DNA of 64,000 nt from Pseudomonas taiwanensis DSM 21245 (lineage in GTDB: Bacteria > Pseudomonadota > Gammaproteobacteria > Pseudomonadales > Pseudomonadaceae): contig NZ_AUEC01000012.1 in assembly GCF_000425785.1 (NCBI RefSeq), positions 1-64,000 on the forward strand. The letters are read 5' to 3'. The notes beneath the pieces are model-generated. The model had not been told where the DNA came from. It made no database searches and saw nothing but the letters and a program-made list of their open reading frames with translations. Below, one piece after another: positions 38,355 through 46,994 of the stretch (the stretch's first letter is position 1; every line of letters starts with the position of its first letter). The translations under genes and the position numbers were made by a program.

Positions 38355-39365
38355 ATGACCGTCAGCCTGCAAGGCTCTCTGATGGTGGATATTGCCGGTA
38401 AATGGCTGACCGCCGAGGACCGACATCTCCTGCGCCAGCCCGAAGTGGCTGGCTTGATCATCTTTGCGCGCAATGTCGAAAACCCCCGTCAGGTGCGTGA
38501 ATTGTGTGCGTCGATCCGCGCCATTCGTCCCGACCTGATCCTGGCGGTCGATCAGGAGGGCGGTCGCGTTCAACGCCTGCGTCAGGGGTTCGTGCGCTTG
38601 CCGGCCATGCGTGCGATTGCCGATAACGCCAATGCCGAGTACCTGGCCGAACAGTGCGGGTGGCTGATGGCCACCGAGGTCCTGTCGGTTGGCCTGGACC
38701 TCAGTTTCGCGCCGGTGCTCGACCTGGATCACCAGCGCAGCGCAGTGGTCGGCAGCCGCGCCTTCGAAGGTGACCCGCAACGCGCCACGCAATTGGCTGG
38801 TGCCTTCATCCGTGGCATGAATGCCGCAGGCATGGCGGCCTGTGGCAAGCACTTCCCTGGGCACGGCTGGGCCGAGGCCGACTCCCATGTGGCTATCCCC
38901 ACCGACGAGCGTAGCCTCGAGCAATTGCGCCAGGCTGACTTGCTGCCATTCACCCGCTTGGGCAGCCAGCTTGCCGCCGTGATGCCTGCCCATGTGATCT
39001 ACCCGCAGGTGGATAACCAGCCGGCCGGCTTCTCGCGCCGCTGGTTGCAAGACATCCTGCGCGGCGAGCTGGGCTTCCAGGGTGTGATCTTCAGTGACGA
39101 CCTGTCCATGGCCGGCGCGCATGTGGTCGGGGATGCCGCCAACCGCATCGAAGCGGCACTGAGCGCCGGTTGCGACATGGGTCTGGTGTGCAATGACCGC
39201 GCGTCGGCTGAACTGGCGTTGTGTGCGGCGCAGCGGCTCAGGGTGAAGCCATCGCCACGCATCGCGCGGATGCGTGGGCAGGGCTTTGCCCGGACCGATT
39301 ACCGCCAGCAGCCCCGTTGGCTGGAGGCACTCGGCGCACTGAAAGAGGCACAGCTGGTCGACTGA
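38355..39365 (+). CDS. nagZ: Beta-N-acetylglucosaminidase NagZ
   Basis: NagZ removes GlcNAc from anhydromuropeptides in the cytosol during peptidoglycan recycling; its products control AmpR in species with inducible ampC. The 336-residue GH3 enzyme shows FARNVENPRQVREL, DQEGGRVQRLRQGF, the catalytic-loop motif GKHFPGHGWAEADSH, and the nucleophile Asp in FSDDLSMAGAHVV. The ATG at 38355 follows AAGGA. It is placed 10 nt after the YkuD gene, so the two are likely cotranscribed with psrA. Confident. Confidence 0.96.
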   Translation: MTVSLQGSLMVDIAGKWLTAEDRHLLRQPEVAGLIIFARNVENPRQVRELCASIRAIRPDLILAVDQEGGRVQRLRQGFVRLPAMRAIADNANAEYLAEQCGWLMATEVLSVGLDLSFAPVLDLDHQRSAVVGSRAFEGDPQRATQLAGAFIRGMNAAGMAACGKHFPGHGWAEADSHVAIPTDERSLEQLRQADLLPFTRLGSQLAAVMPAHVIYPQVDNQPAGFSRRWLQDILRGELGFQGVIFSDDLSMAGAHVVGDAANRIEAALSAGCDMGLVCNDRASAELALCAAQRLRVKPSPRIARMRGQGFARTDYRQQPRWLEALGALKEAQLVD

Positions 39366-39401
39366 GGCGTCGCTTGCGACATCCCACGGTTTGCGCTATC
39401 G

Positions 39402-39446
39402 CTGTGGGAGCGGCCTCGTGTCGCGAAGGGGCTGCGTAGCGGCCCC
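39402..39446. repeat. REP element between nagZ and the SNF2 gene
   Basis: TGTGGGAGCGGCCTCGTGTC followed by GCGAAGGGGCTGCGTAGCGGCCCC is a P. putida-style REP unit; its 3' half forms a GGGGCTGC/GCGGCCCC hairpin. It separates the convergent ends of nagZ and the SNF2 gene and may act as a terminator for both. Confidence 0.75.
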
Positions 39447-39452
39447 AGAAGC

Positions 39453-42400
39453 TTAGCGCCCGCGTTTGCCTGGCAACGGTGCGAACAGCGCCTCGATCTC
39501 GTCATCCCCCAGGCGCCACTGCCCGGCCTGGCCGCCGTCGAGTAAGCCGGACGCAAGCGCCGCCTTCTCCTGCTGCAGTTGCTGGATCTTCTCTTCCACG
39601 GTACCCCGGGTGATCAGCTTGAATACGAACACCGGTTTGTCCTGGCCAATGCGGTAGGCGCGGTCGGTGGCCTGGTTCTCGCTGGCGGGGTTCCACCAAG
39701 GGTCATAGTGAATCACCGTGTCTGCGGCAGTTAGGTTAAGCCCTGTACCGCCGGCCTTCAGGCTGATCAGGAATACGTCGCTGTCACCGTCCTGGAACTG
39801 CTTGACCGGAGCGCGGCGATCTCGGGTGTCGCCGGTCAGCAGGCTGTAGCGGATATCGCGTTTCGCAAGCTCCTGCTCGATCAGCGCCAGCATCGAGGTG
39901 AACTGCGAGAACAGCAGCACACGACGGCCTTCGCTCAGCAGTTCTTCGAGCATTTCCATCAAGGCGCCGAGTTTGCCTTTGTCGGCCTGGTTGGCCTTGG
40001 CCTGCACACCTTTGACCAGGCGCAAGTCACAGCACACCTGGCGCAGCTTGAGCAAGGCATCGAGGATCACGATCTGGCTGCGCGCCGCGCCGCTGCGGGC
40101 GATTTCCTCGCGGACCTTCTTGTCCATCGCCACCCGCACGGCTTCATAGGTGTCGCGCTGGGCGTCGCTGAGCTCGACCCAGTGGACCATCTCGGTCTTG
40201 GCGGGCAGCTCGGTGGCTACCTGCTCCTTGGTCCGGCGCAGCAGGAACGGGCGAACACGATTGGCCAGGTGGGTCATGCGCTCGCTGTCGCCCTGACGCT
40301 CGATCGGGGTGCGGTAGTCCTGGTTGAAACGCTTGAGGTCGCCCAGCCAGCCGGGCATCAAGAAGTGGAATAGCGACCATAGCTCGCCCAGGTTGTTTTC
40401 CATGGGCGTACCGGTCAGGCACAGGCGCTGGCTGGCTTGCAGCTCGCACACCGACTGGGCGGCCTTGCTGGTGCTGCTCTTGATGTTCTGTGCTTCGTCG
40501 AGCACCAGGACCGCCCAAGGTTGCCCGCGCAGGTGTTCCAGGTCGCGCGGCACCAGGGCGTAAGTGGTCAATACCAAGTCGTATTCATGCAGAGAGGCGA
40601 AGTGCTTGCTGCGTCCGGGGCCGTGAAGGGCCAGTACCCGCAGGCTGGGGGCGAAGCGCTGGGCCTCGTCGAGCCAGTTGGGCACCAGGCTGGTCGGCAT
40701 CACCGCCAGGGCGGGGGAGGTCAGGCGCCCGGACTGTTTTTCCAGCAGCAGGTGGGCCAGGGTCTGTAGCGTCTTGCCCAGGCCCATGTCGTCACCCAGG
40801 ATCCCGCCGGTACCCATCTCGCGCAGGGCCTGCATCCAGTTCAGGCCCTGCTGCTGATAAGGACGCAAGGTGGCGTTGAGCTCGCGGGGCGGCGCGACTT
40901 GCAGGTCACGGGCATCGCGCAGGCGCCGGCCCAGGTCACGTACGTGTTCGCCGCCTTCCCAGTGCAGTGGCAGATCGGCGATGTCGTTCAGGCGTGCAGC
41001 GTCGGCGCGGTCCAGGCGCAGTGCCGGGCCGGCGGTGTCCTCGTGCAGGTACAGCTCACCCAAGGTGCCCATCACGGCCTTGATCCTGCCGTAGGGCAGG
41101 GCGACGCGCAGCGCCGGGCTGTCCAGCCGCCCTCGGTTGAGGTCGATCAGCAGGTGCTCGTCGTCGCTGCGGCGGGCCAGTTCGGCTGGGCGCAGCAGCT
41201 CAGGATTGCTGCGCAGCAGTTGCAGCACGATCGGCAACAGGCTGTGGCGCTGACCATCGACCACGATCCCCAGCTCCAGGTCGAACCACTCATGGCCTGG
41301 GGCTTCGTCGATGGTGGCGTACCAGTCGTCCACCTCGTGCAGGCTGAAGGCGAAATCGCGGTGGATGTCGATTTCCCAGCCCGCCTCGCGAAGGCGCGGC
41401 AGGCCATCGCGGGCAAAGCGCAGCCAGGCTTCGTCGTCCGGCAATTGCAGCATCTCGCCGGCACTGTCGGGCAGGGCTTTGCTCTGCCGGGTGGCGGCCT
41501 TGAAACCGAGGTCCCGCACGGTCTTGCGCAGGGCTTGCTCAGCCTGGGGCTGGCGGCGGATGCGTTGGCTGGTGGCGTCCACCAGGCGAGTCAGAGGCTT
41601 TTCGTCGCTGCCGCTGGCGCGCAGGCCGTCATAGTCGAACGACAGGGCTGCGCGGTGTTGCATCTGGCGCTGCATGCGACCGGTCTTGGGCATGTAGGCG
41701 CTGAATTCGAGGCTGCCGAGGGTCAGTCGACCGCGTGGTGAAATATCTTCGATCTGTTCGCTGCTGACAGCGGTGGGTGTTGGAACCTGGCGGTTCAGGG
41801 CATTCAGGCGATGGCTCAAGGGCACGACGAGGTGTTCGGGGACCGTGGGTGCACGGGCGAGCTGGCTGGCAATGAAGGGGTCAAGGTCGTGGTCGAGTAT
41901 GCCGCAGCGGTGCGACTGCCGGTCCACGTAATACAGTGGCTCGATCGGAATTGCCTGAAGTTGCAGGTGCTCATCGTGGTACCAGGCGCCCCGGTAACTG
42001 CCGTTTTCCAGCCTTACCCAGCGAAATTCAGCGTGCAGCTTCGGGCCGCCAAGCAGTGGCGATGGGTCCTGCTCGTAGAGTAGGCGCCCAGTCGCCAGGG
42101 CGTAGCCGAACAGCTCTGCGCCCTGCTTGCCTTCCAGCTCGACCACCGGCGTCACGGACTGCGTGCGTGCATCGATCAGGCGCAACAAGCGGCCGTCGTC
42201 CTCGGTCACGTAGCGGGGGGTATAGTAGATCAGTTCAGGCAGCGACGTGATTCGGGCCAGCTTGAGCGTGTCGTCTGCCTGGCGGGTGCCTTTGAGCACT
42301 TCCATTCGGCATTGTTCGCGGTCTTTGTAGACCCGGTAATAGATGGCCGGCCCCTTGCGCGCCGGTGCCGGAGCACTCACCGGTTTGGCGGGGGTCTCCA

Positions 42401-42779
42401 GTGCCTGCACCCACTGGTTGAGATCAGGGGGCAGCGAGAGTGCGGCTTGTTCGCGGGTCATGGAGGGGGCGAGACCGCTGGCGCCGTCCTGTACGAGCAG
42501 CAAGGCGGCGACGCAGTGCTTGCAGTTCAGGCGCACCGGGCAACTGCAACTGCCGAGAATGCGCAGCTCTCCGGCATGCGCGAACAGCTTGATTATCTGG
42601 GTGTACGTTTGCCCTGACGAGCCTTTGCAGGTCGACTCGATGGACGTGGCATCCTGCGACAGAATGCGGGTTCGCTCCTGCGCGGCATATGCGCGACCGC
42701 GGCTCAGCGCGCCGGGATCGAAGTGATCGACCCAGTGCGGATAGGCCCTGAGCAATTCTTCTGCGTCACCCGCGTTCAC
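39453..42779 (-). CDS. SWIM-SNF2 family DNA helicase/translocase
   Basis: A 1108-residue SWI2/SNF2 ATPase. A SWIM zinc finger lies near the N-terminus (SCSCPVRLNCKHCVA, Cys78, Cys80, Cys86, His88). A long middle region follows. The helicase core holds GDDMGLGKTLQTLAHLL (Walker A, about residue 660), LVLDEAQNIK (DEAQ box, about 761), LTGTPMENNLGELWSL, and C-terminal LISLKAGGTGLNLTAAD with DRAYRIGQDKPVFVFK. Such proteins remodel nucleoprotein or free stalled polymerase; this one resembles HepA/RapA-like proteins. A GTG at 42779 is used, one nt after the csiV stop, with GGAG 7 nt before. It is last in the mfd-csiV-SNF2 unit. Confidence 0.92.
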   Translation of the reverse strand: MNAGDAEELLRAYPHWVDHFDPGALSRGRAYAAQERTRILSQDATSIESTCKGSSGQTYTQIIKLFAHAGELRILGSCSCPVRLNCKHCVAALLLVQDGASGLAPSMTREQAALSLPPDLNQWVQALETPAKPVSAPAPARKGPAIYYRVYKDREQCRMEVLKGTRQADDTLKLARITSLPELIYYTPRYVTEDDGRLLRLIDARTQSVTPVVELEGKQGAELFGYALATGRLLYEQDPSPLLGGPKLHAEFRWVRLENGSYRGAWYHDEHLQLQAIPIEPLYYVDRQSHRCGILDHDLDPFIASQLARAPTVPEHLVVPLSHRLNALNRQVPTPTAVSSEQIEDISPRGRLTLGSLEFSAYMPKTGRMQRQMQHRAALSFDYDGLRASGSDEKPLTRLVDATSQRIRRQPQAEQALRKTVRDLGFKAATRQSKALPDSAGEMLQLPDDEAWLRFARDGLPRLREAGWEIDIHRDFAFSLHEVDDWYATIDEAPGHEWFDLELGIVVDGQRHSLLPIVLQLLRSNPELLRPAELARRSDDEHLLIDLNRGRLDSPALRVALPYGRIKAVMGTLGELYLHEDTAGPALRLDRADAARLNDIADLPLHWEGGEHVRDLGRRLRDARDLQVAPPRELNATLRPYQQQGLNWMQALREMGTGGILGDDMGLGKTLQTLAHLLLEKQSGRLTSPALAVMPTSLVPNWLDEAQRFAPSLRVLALHGPGRSKHFASLHEYDLVLTTYALVPRDLEHLRGQPWAVLVLDEAQNIKSSTSKAAQSVCELQASQRLCLTGTPMENNLGELWSLFHFLMPGWLGDLKRFNQDYRTPIERQGDSERMTHLANRVRPFLLRRTKEQVATELPAKTEMVHWVELSDAQRDTYEAVRVAMDKKVREEIARSGAARSQIVILDALLKLRQVCCDLRLVKGVQAKANQADKGKLGALMEMLEELLSEGRRVLLFSQFTSMLALIEQELAKRDIRYSLLTGDTRDRRAPVKQFQDGDSDVFLISLKAGGTGLNLTAADTVIHYDPWWNPASENQATDRAYRIGQDKPVFVFKLITRGTVEEKIQQLQQEKAALASGLLDGGQAGQWRLGDDEIEALFAPLPGKRGR

Positions 42780-42780
42780 A

Positions 42781-43353
42781 TCACTGCTCCATCATCTCCG
42801 GGTCCATGACCGGCATCTTCGGTGTGCCCGGAGGCGTGACCTTCAGCAGCACTGCCAGGTGGCCGCCATCGAGGAAGGTCAGTTGGCCGCCTTTCACATT
42901 GCTGTTGCTCTGCTTGAATTGTTCGCTCTGCAGCACGTTGCCGTTGCCATCGAGCTGGTTGACCCAGAAGTTGGCCTCGACAGTGATGAAGCGGCCTTCG
43001 GTGATGCTCAGGTTGCCTTCGATGGGGAAGTGGCCGAACTGCTCTTTGCCCGTGCCCAGCGCGATACGGCTGGGCTCGCTGCCCACCTGCTGTTGCCACG
43101 CCTTGTGCAACAGCACGGTGTAGTTCGGGGTGGCTTCGAGCCGGGTCACCTCATCGTCCAGGGCGACCCGACGCTCGTCGTCCTTTTCCAGGCGCGGGGC
43201 GCCAGCGCTCCAGTCTTCCGGGGCGAACGGGCTGGTGAAGGCGGGCACGTTGTTCTGCCGCACCAGAATCATTTCCACCTGATACAGGCCTTCGGCGAAG
43301 GCGGCCGGCGCGAACAGCGTCAGCAGCAAGGTCAGGCAACGGATGGCACGCAT
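42781..43353 (-). CDS. csiV: CsiV-family periplasmic protein
   Basis: A 190-residue secreted protein. The signal MRAIRCLTLLLTLFAPAAFA is followed by EGLYQVEMILVRQNNVPAFT; the central block SITEGRFITVEANFWVNQLD and GGQLTFLDGGHLAVLLKVTP match the CsiV family (peptidoglycan-binding cell-shape factor of Vibrio). Role in Pseudomonas is not established. The ATG at 43353 lies 9 nt after the mfd stop, with AAGGA overlapping that stop, so translation is coupled. The family is typically found next to mfd in gammaproteobacteria, which supports the call. Confidence 0.85.
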   Translation of the reverse strand: MRAIRCLTLLLTLFAPAAFAEGLYQVEMILVRQNNVPAFTSPFAPEDWSAGAPRLEKDDERRVALDDEVTRLEATPNYTVLLHKAWQQQVGSEPSRIALGTGKEQFGHFPIEGNLSITEGRFITVEANFWVNQLDGNGNVLQSEQFKQSNSNVKGGQLTFLDGGHLAVLLKVTPPGTPKMPVMDPEMMEQ

Positions 43354-43362
43354 GGATATTCC

Positions 43363-46300
43363 TTAAGCAGGCTGTGGTGTCAGGCGCTCGAACAGCGCCT
43401 CCAGGGTGTTGAAGCGTTCGTCGGGGCGTTCCATCGGAACCAGGAAGCGGAACTGGGTCGCGCCTTCGAACTTATAGCGTTTGGGCTGGCCTTGAATCAG
43501 CTTGATCAGGGTCAGTGGGTCGACAGGGGTCTCGGCCTCGAACTCGAGTTTGCCGCCGTTGGGGCCGGCATCGACTTTCTTGATGCCCAGCTTCTCGGCA
43601 TGCAGCTTGAGCTGAGTCAGGCGCATGAGGTTCTTGGTCGGCTCCGGCAGCAGGCCGAAGCGGTCGATCATTTCCACTTGCAGGTCCTTCAGACCCTCCT
43701 CGTCAGCGGCCGAAGCGATGCGCTTGTAGAGGATCAGGCGGGCATGTACGTCGGGCAGGTAGTCTTCGGGTATCAACGCCGGCAGGCGCAGGTTGATCTC
43801 CGGACCACCGCCCAATGGCTGCTCCAGGTTCGGTTGGGTGCCCTTGCGAATGGCCTTGACCGCCCGTTCGAGCATTTCCATGTACAGGGTGAAGCCGACT
43901 GCCTGGATCTGACCGCTCTGACCTTCGCCCAGCAGTTCGCCGGCACCGCGAATCTCCAGGTCGTTGGTGGCCAGCACGAAGCCGGCGCCCAGGTCCTGGG
44001 TATTGGCAATGGCTTCCAGGCGCTTCTCGGCATCGGCGCTGATCTGCTGGCGTGGTGGCGTCAGCAGGTAGGCATAGGCTTGGTGGTGACTACGACCAAC
44101 CCGGCCGCGCAACTGATGCAACTGGGCCAGGCCGAACTTGTCGGCGCGTTCGATGACGATGGTGTTGGCGCTGGGCACGTCGATGCCGGTCTCGATGATG
44201 GTCGAGGCGATCAGCACGTTGAAGCGCTTGTGGTAGAAGTCGCTCATCACCTGTTCGAGTTCGCGTTCGCGCATTTGCCCGTGGCCGATGCCGATCCGTG
44301 CCTCGGGCACCAGTTCGGCCAGGTCGGCGGCGCATTTCTCGATGGTTTTCACATCGTTGTGCAGGTAGTAGACCTGGCCGCCGCGCAGCAGCTCGCGCAG
44401 CAGTGCCTCCTTCACCGTGCTCTTGTTCTGCTCCATGACGAAGGTGCGCACCGACAACCGGCGGGCCGGCGGGGTGGCGATGATCGACAGGTCGCGCATG
44501 CCGGACACCGCCATGTTCAACGTGCGCGGAATTGGCGTGGCGGTCAGGGTGAGAATGTCCACCTCGCTACGCAGGGCCTTGAGCTGTTCTTTCTGGCGAA
44601 CGCCGAAACGGTGTTCTTCATCGATGATGGCCAGGCCTAGGTCCTTGAAGCGCACATCGTCCTGGAGCAGTTTGTGCGTGCCGATCAGGATGTCGATCTT
44701 GCCTTCGGCCAGATCAGCCGCCGCTGCCGCCACTTCCTTGGCCGACTTGAAGCGGCTCATGACCTCCACGGTTACCGGCCAGTCGGCGAAGCGGTCGCGG
44801 AAGCTGTTGTAGTGCTGCTGGGCGAGCAGGGTAGTGGGCACCAACACTGCCACCTGGCGACCACTGTGCACCGCGATGAAGGCTGCGCGCATGGCCACTT
44901 CGGTCTTGCCGAAGCCGACGTCGCCGCACACCAGGCGATCCATGGGCTTGGCGGCCAGCATGTCGGCGCGTACGGCTTCGATGGCGGCTTGCTGGTCGGG
45001 GGTTTCCTCGAACGGGAAGCCGGCGCTGAAGGTGGCGTAGTCGGCGGCCGGGTCGGCGAACGCATAGCCTTTGCGCGCGGCGCGGCGGGCATAGATGTCG
45101 AGCAGTTCGGCCGCCACGTCGCGCACCTGTTCGGCGGCTTTGCGCTTGGCTTTCTGCCAGGCTTCGGAGCCGAGTCGGTGCAACGGTGCCAGGGCATCAT
45201 CGCTGCCGGTGTAACGGGCGATCAGGTGCAGGTTGGCCACCGGCACATAGAGCTTGGCGCCCTCGGCGTATTCCAGGGTCAGGAATTCGGCGGCCTGGCC
45301 GTCGATTTCCAGGGTTGCCAGGCCCAGGTAGCGACCCACGCCGTGGTCGATATGCACCACTGGCGCACCTTCGCGCAGCTCGGTGAGGTTCTTGATGACT
45401 GCATCGTTGGCCGCCTCGCCGCGTTTCTCGCGACGCCGGCGCTGCATGACGCGCTGGCCGAACAGCGGGCTCTCGGCAATCAGCGCCACGGCAGGGTCGT
45501 CCAGCAGCAGGCCGTCATCGAGCGGGGCGATGGTGATCGCCAGGCGCTCGCTGCCGGTGATGAATTCGGCCCAGCTTTCGACCGTCTCCGGGCGCAGCTT
45601 CAGGCGCTCAAGCAGTTCCAGCAGGACTTCACGGCGGCCTGCCGATTCAGCGGTGAACAGGACCCGGCCAGGGAACTGGTCCAGGAAGTTGGCCAGTTCG
45701 GCCAGCGGTTGGTTGGCCTTGGCTTCGATGGCCAGGTTGGGCAAGGCGCCGGCGGGGAAACGCTCACGGCCGGCGCCTGGTTCTACATCGTCGGTATTTG
45801 CCACGACGCGCGGCCACTGCTTGAGGCGGGCGAAGCAGTCCTCGACCGGCAGGAACAGTTCGGCTGGCGGCAGCAGCGGGCGGGTCAGGTCGCCACGGCG
45901 TTCTTCATAACGGCCGCGGACATCGTTCCAGAAGTGTTCGGCGGCCTGCTCGACACCCGGCAGCGAGAACACTTGAGTGTCGTCCGGCAGGTAGTCGAAA
46001 AGGGTGGAGGTTTCTTCGAAGAACAGCGGCAGGTAATACTCGATACCCGCGGGGATGATGCCGCTGGTGAGGTCCTGGAAGATCGCGCTGCGGCGAAAAT
46101 CGACGTCGAAACGCTCGCGGAAGCGGGCCTTGAAACGGGTCACTTCGTCCTTTTGCATCGGGAACTCGCGGGCCGGCAGCAGGCGAATCGAGTCCACCTT
46201 GTCGATCGAGCGCTGGGTTTCCGGGTCGAAGGTGCGCAGGGTTTCGATTTCATCGTCGAACAGGTCGATGCGATAGGGCAGTTTGCTGCCCATCGGGAAC

Positions 46301-46812
46301 AGGTCGATCAAGGCACCCCGCACGGCGAACTCGCCGTGCTCGTAGACGGTGTCGACGCAGCGGTAGCCGGTGGCTTCCAGGCGTGTGCGCATCTGCTCGA
46401 CATCCACTTTCTGGCCGATGTCCAGCACCAGGCTGCTGCCCAGCAGGAAGCGGGTCGGCGCCAGGCGGTGCAGGGCCGTGGTGATCGGCACCACGAGAAT
46501 GCCGTGGTCCAGTTCAGGCAACTGGTAGAGGCTGGCGATACGCTGGGAAATGATGTCCTGGTGCGGCGAGAACAGGTCGTACGGCAGGGTTTCCCAGTCA
46601 GGGAAAGGCAGCACTGGCAAGTCCGGCGCGAAGAAACGCAGCTCTTGCTCCAGACGGTCGGCGGCCTGGCTGTCGGCCGTCAGCAAAAGGGTGAAGCGAC
46701 CAGCGTTGCTGGCGGCTTCGGCAATGGCAAGGCTGAGGGCGGCACCGGGCAAGTTGCCCCAGGTATGTTTGCCGGCCGTGGCCGACATTTGCGGTAGGCG
46801 CAGAACTGACAC
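43363..46812 (-). CDS. mfd: Transcription-repair coupling factor
   Basis: Mfd removes RNA polymerase stalled at DNA lesions and recruits UvrA. The 1149-residue protein has the UvrB-like N-terminal domains (FFAPDLPVLPFPDWETLPYD and ISQRIASLYQLPELDHG), the RNA polymerase-binding CarD-like region near DHGVGRYLGLATLEID, and RecG-like translocase motifs GDVGFGKTEVAMRAAFIAV (Walker A, about residue 630), DEEHRFGVRQKEQLKA and LTATPIPRTLNMAVSGMRDL. The C-terminal TRCF domain is complete. I chose the GTG at 46812 (MSVLRLPQM) with GGAG upstream; a GTG at 46824 would add four residues. First gene of a unit with csiV and the SNF2 gene. Confidence 0.96.
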   Translation of the reverse strand: MSVLRLPQMSATAGKHTWGNLPGAALSLAIAEAASNAGRFTLLLTADSQAADRLEQELRFFAPDLPVLPFPDWETLPYDLFSPHQDIISQRIASLYQLPELDHGILVVPITTALHRLAPTRFLLGSSLVLDIGQKVDVEQMRTRLEATGYRCVDTVYEHGEFAVRGALIDLFPMGSKLPYRIDLFDDEIETLRTFDPETQRSIDKVDSIRLLPAREFPMQKDEVTRFKARFRERFDVDFRRSAIFQDLTSGIIPAGIEYYLPLFFEETSTLFDYLPDDTQVFSLPGVEQAAEHFWNDVRGRYEERRGDLTRPLLPPAELFLPVEDCFARLKQWPRVVANTDDVEPGAGRERFPAGALPNLAIEAKANQPLAELANFLDQFPGRVLFTAESAGRREVLLELLERLKLRPETVESWAEFITGSERLAITIAPLDDGLLLDDPAVALIAESPLFGQRVMQRRRREKRGEAANDAVIKNLTELREGAPVVHIDHGVGRYLGLATLEIDGQAAEFLTLEYAEGAKLYVPVANLHLIARYTGSDDALAPLHRLGSEAWQKAKRKAAEQVRDVAAELLDIYARRAARKGYAFADPAADYATFSAGFPFEETPDQQAAIEAVRADMLAAKPMDRLVCGDVGFGKTEVAMRAAFIAVHSGRQVAVLVPTTLLAQQHYNSFRDRFADWPVTVEVMSRFKSAKEVAAAAADLAEGKIDILIGTHKLLQDDVRFKDLGLAIIDEEHRFGVRQKEQLKALRSEVDILTLTATPIPRTLNMAVSGMRDLSIIATPPARRLSVRTFVMEQNKSTVKEALLRELLRGGQVYYLHNDVKTIEKCAADLAELVPEARIGIGHGQMRERELEQVMSDFYHKRFNVLIASTIIETGIDVPSANTIVIERADKFGLAQLHQLRGRVGRSHHQAYAYLLTPPRQQISADAEKRLEAIANTQDLGAGFVLATNDLEIRGAGELLGEGQSGQIQAVGFTLYMEMLERAVKAIRKGTQPNLEQPLGGGPEINLRLPALIPEDYLPDVHARLILYKRIASAADEEGLKDLQVEMIDRFGLLPEPTKNLMRLTQLKLHAEKLGIKKVDAGPNGGKLEFEAETPVDPLTLIKLIQGQPKRYKFEGATQFRFLVPMERPDERFNTLEALFERLTPQPA

Positions 46813-46994
46813 GGGAGATTGCACTCCAAGCGTTGCGGCAAAGAGATCAATTGTACCGGTGCCGGTGCGTGCTGTCAGGCTCGAAAGGCCATGAACACTC
46901 GCTCTGGCGTCGGCGACAGGCGCTCATTGCCCGATACGCGTTGGGGCGTCATAATGTAGCCCCTTTTTTCTGTCCCTACATGTGGAAGGTTCCC

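Noticed and set aside
44674..46797. 707-codon plus-strand frame opposite mfd
   Set aside because: The sequence is unlike any protein family and entirely antisense to well-conserved mfd.
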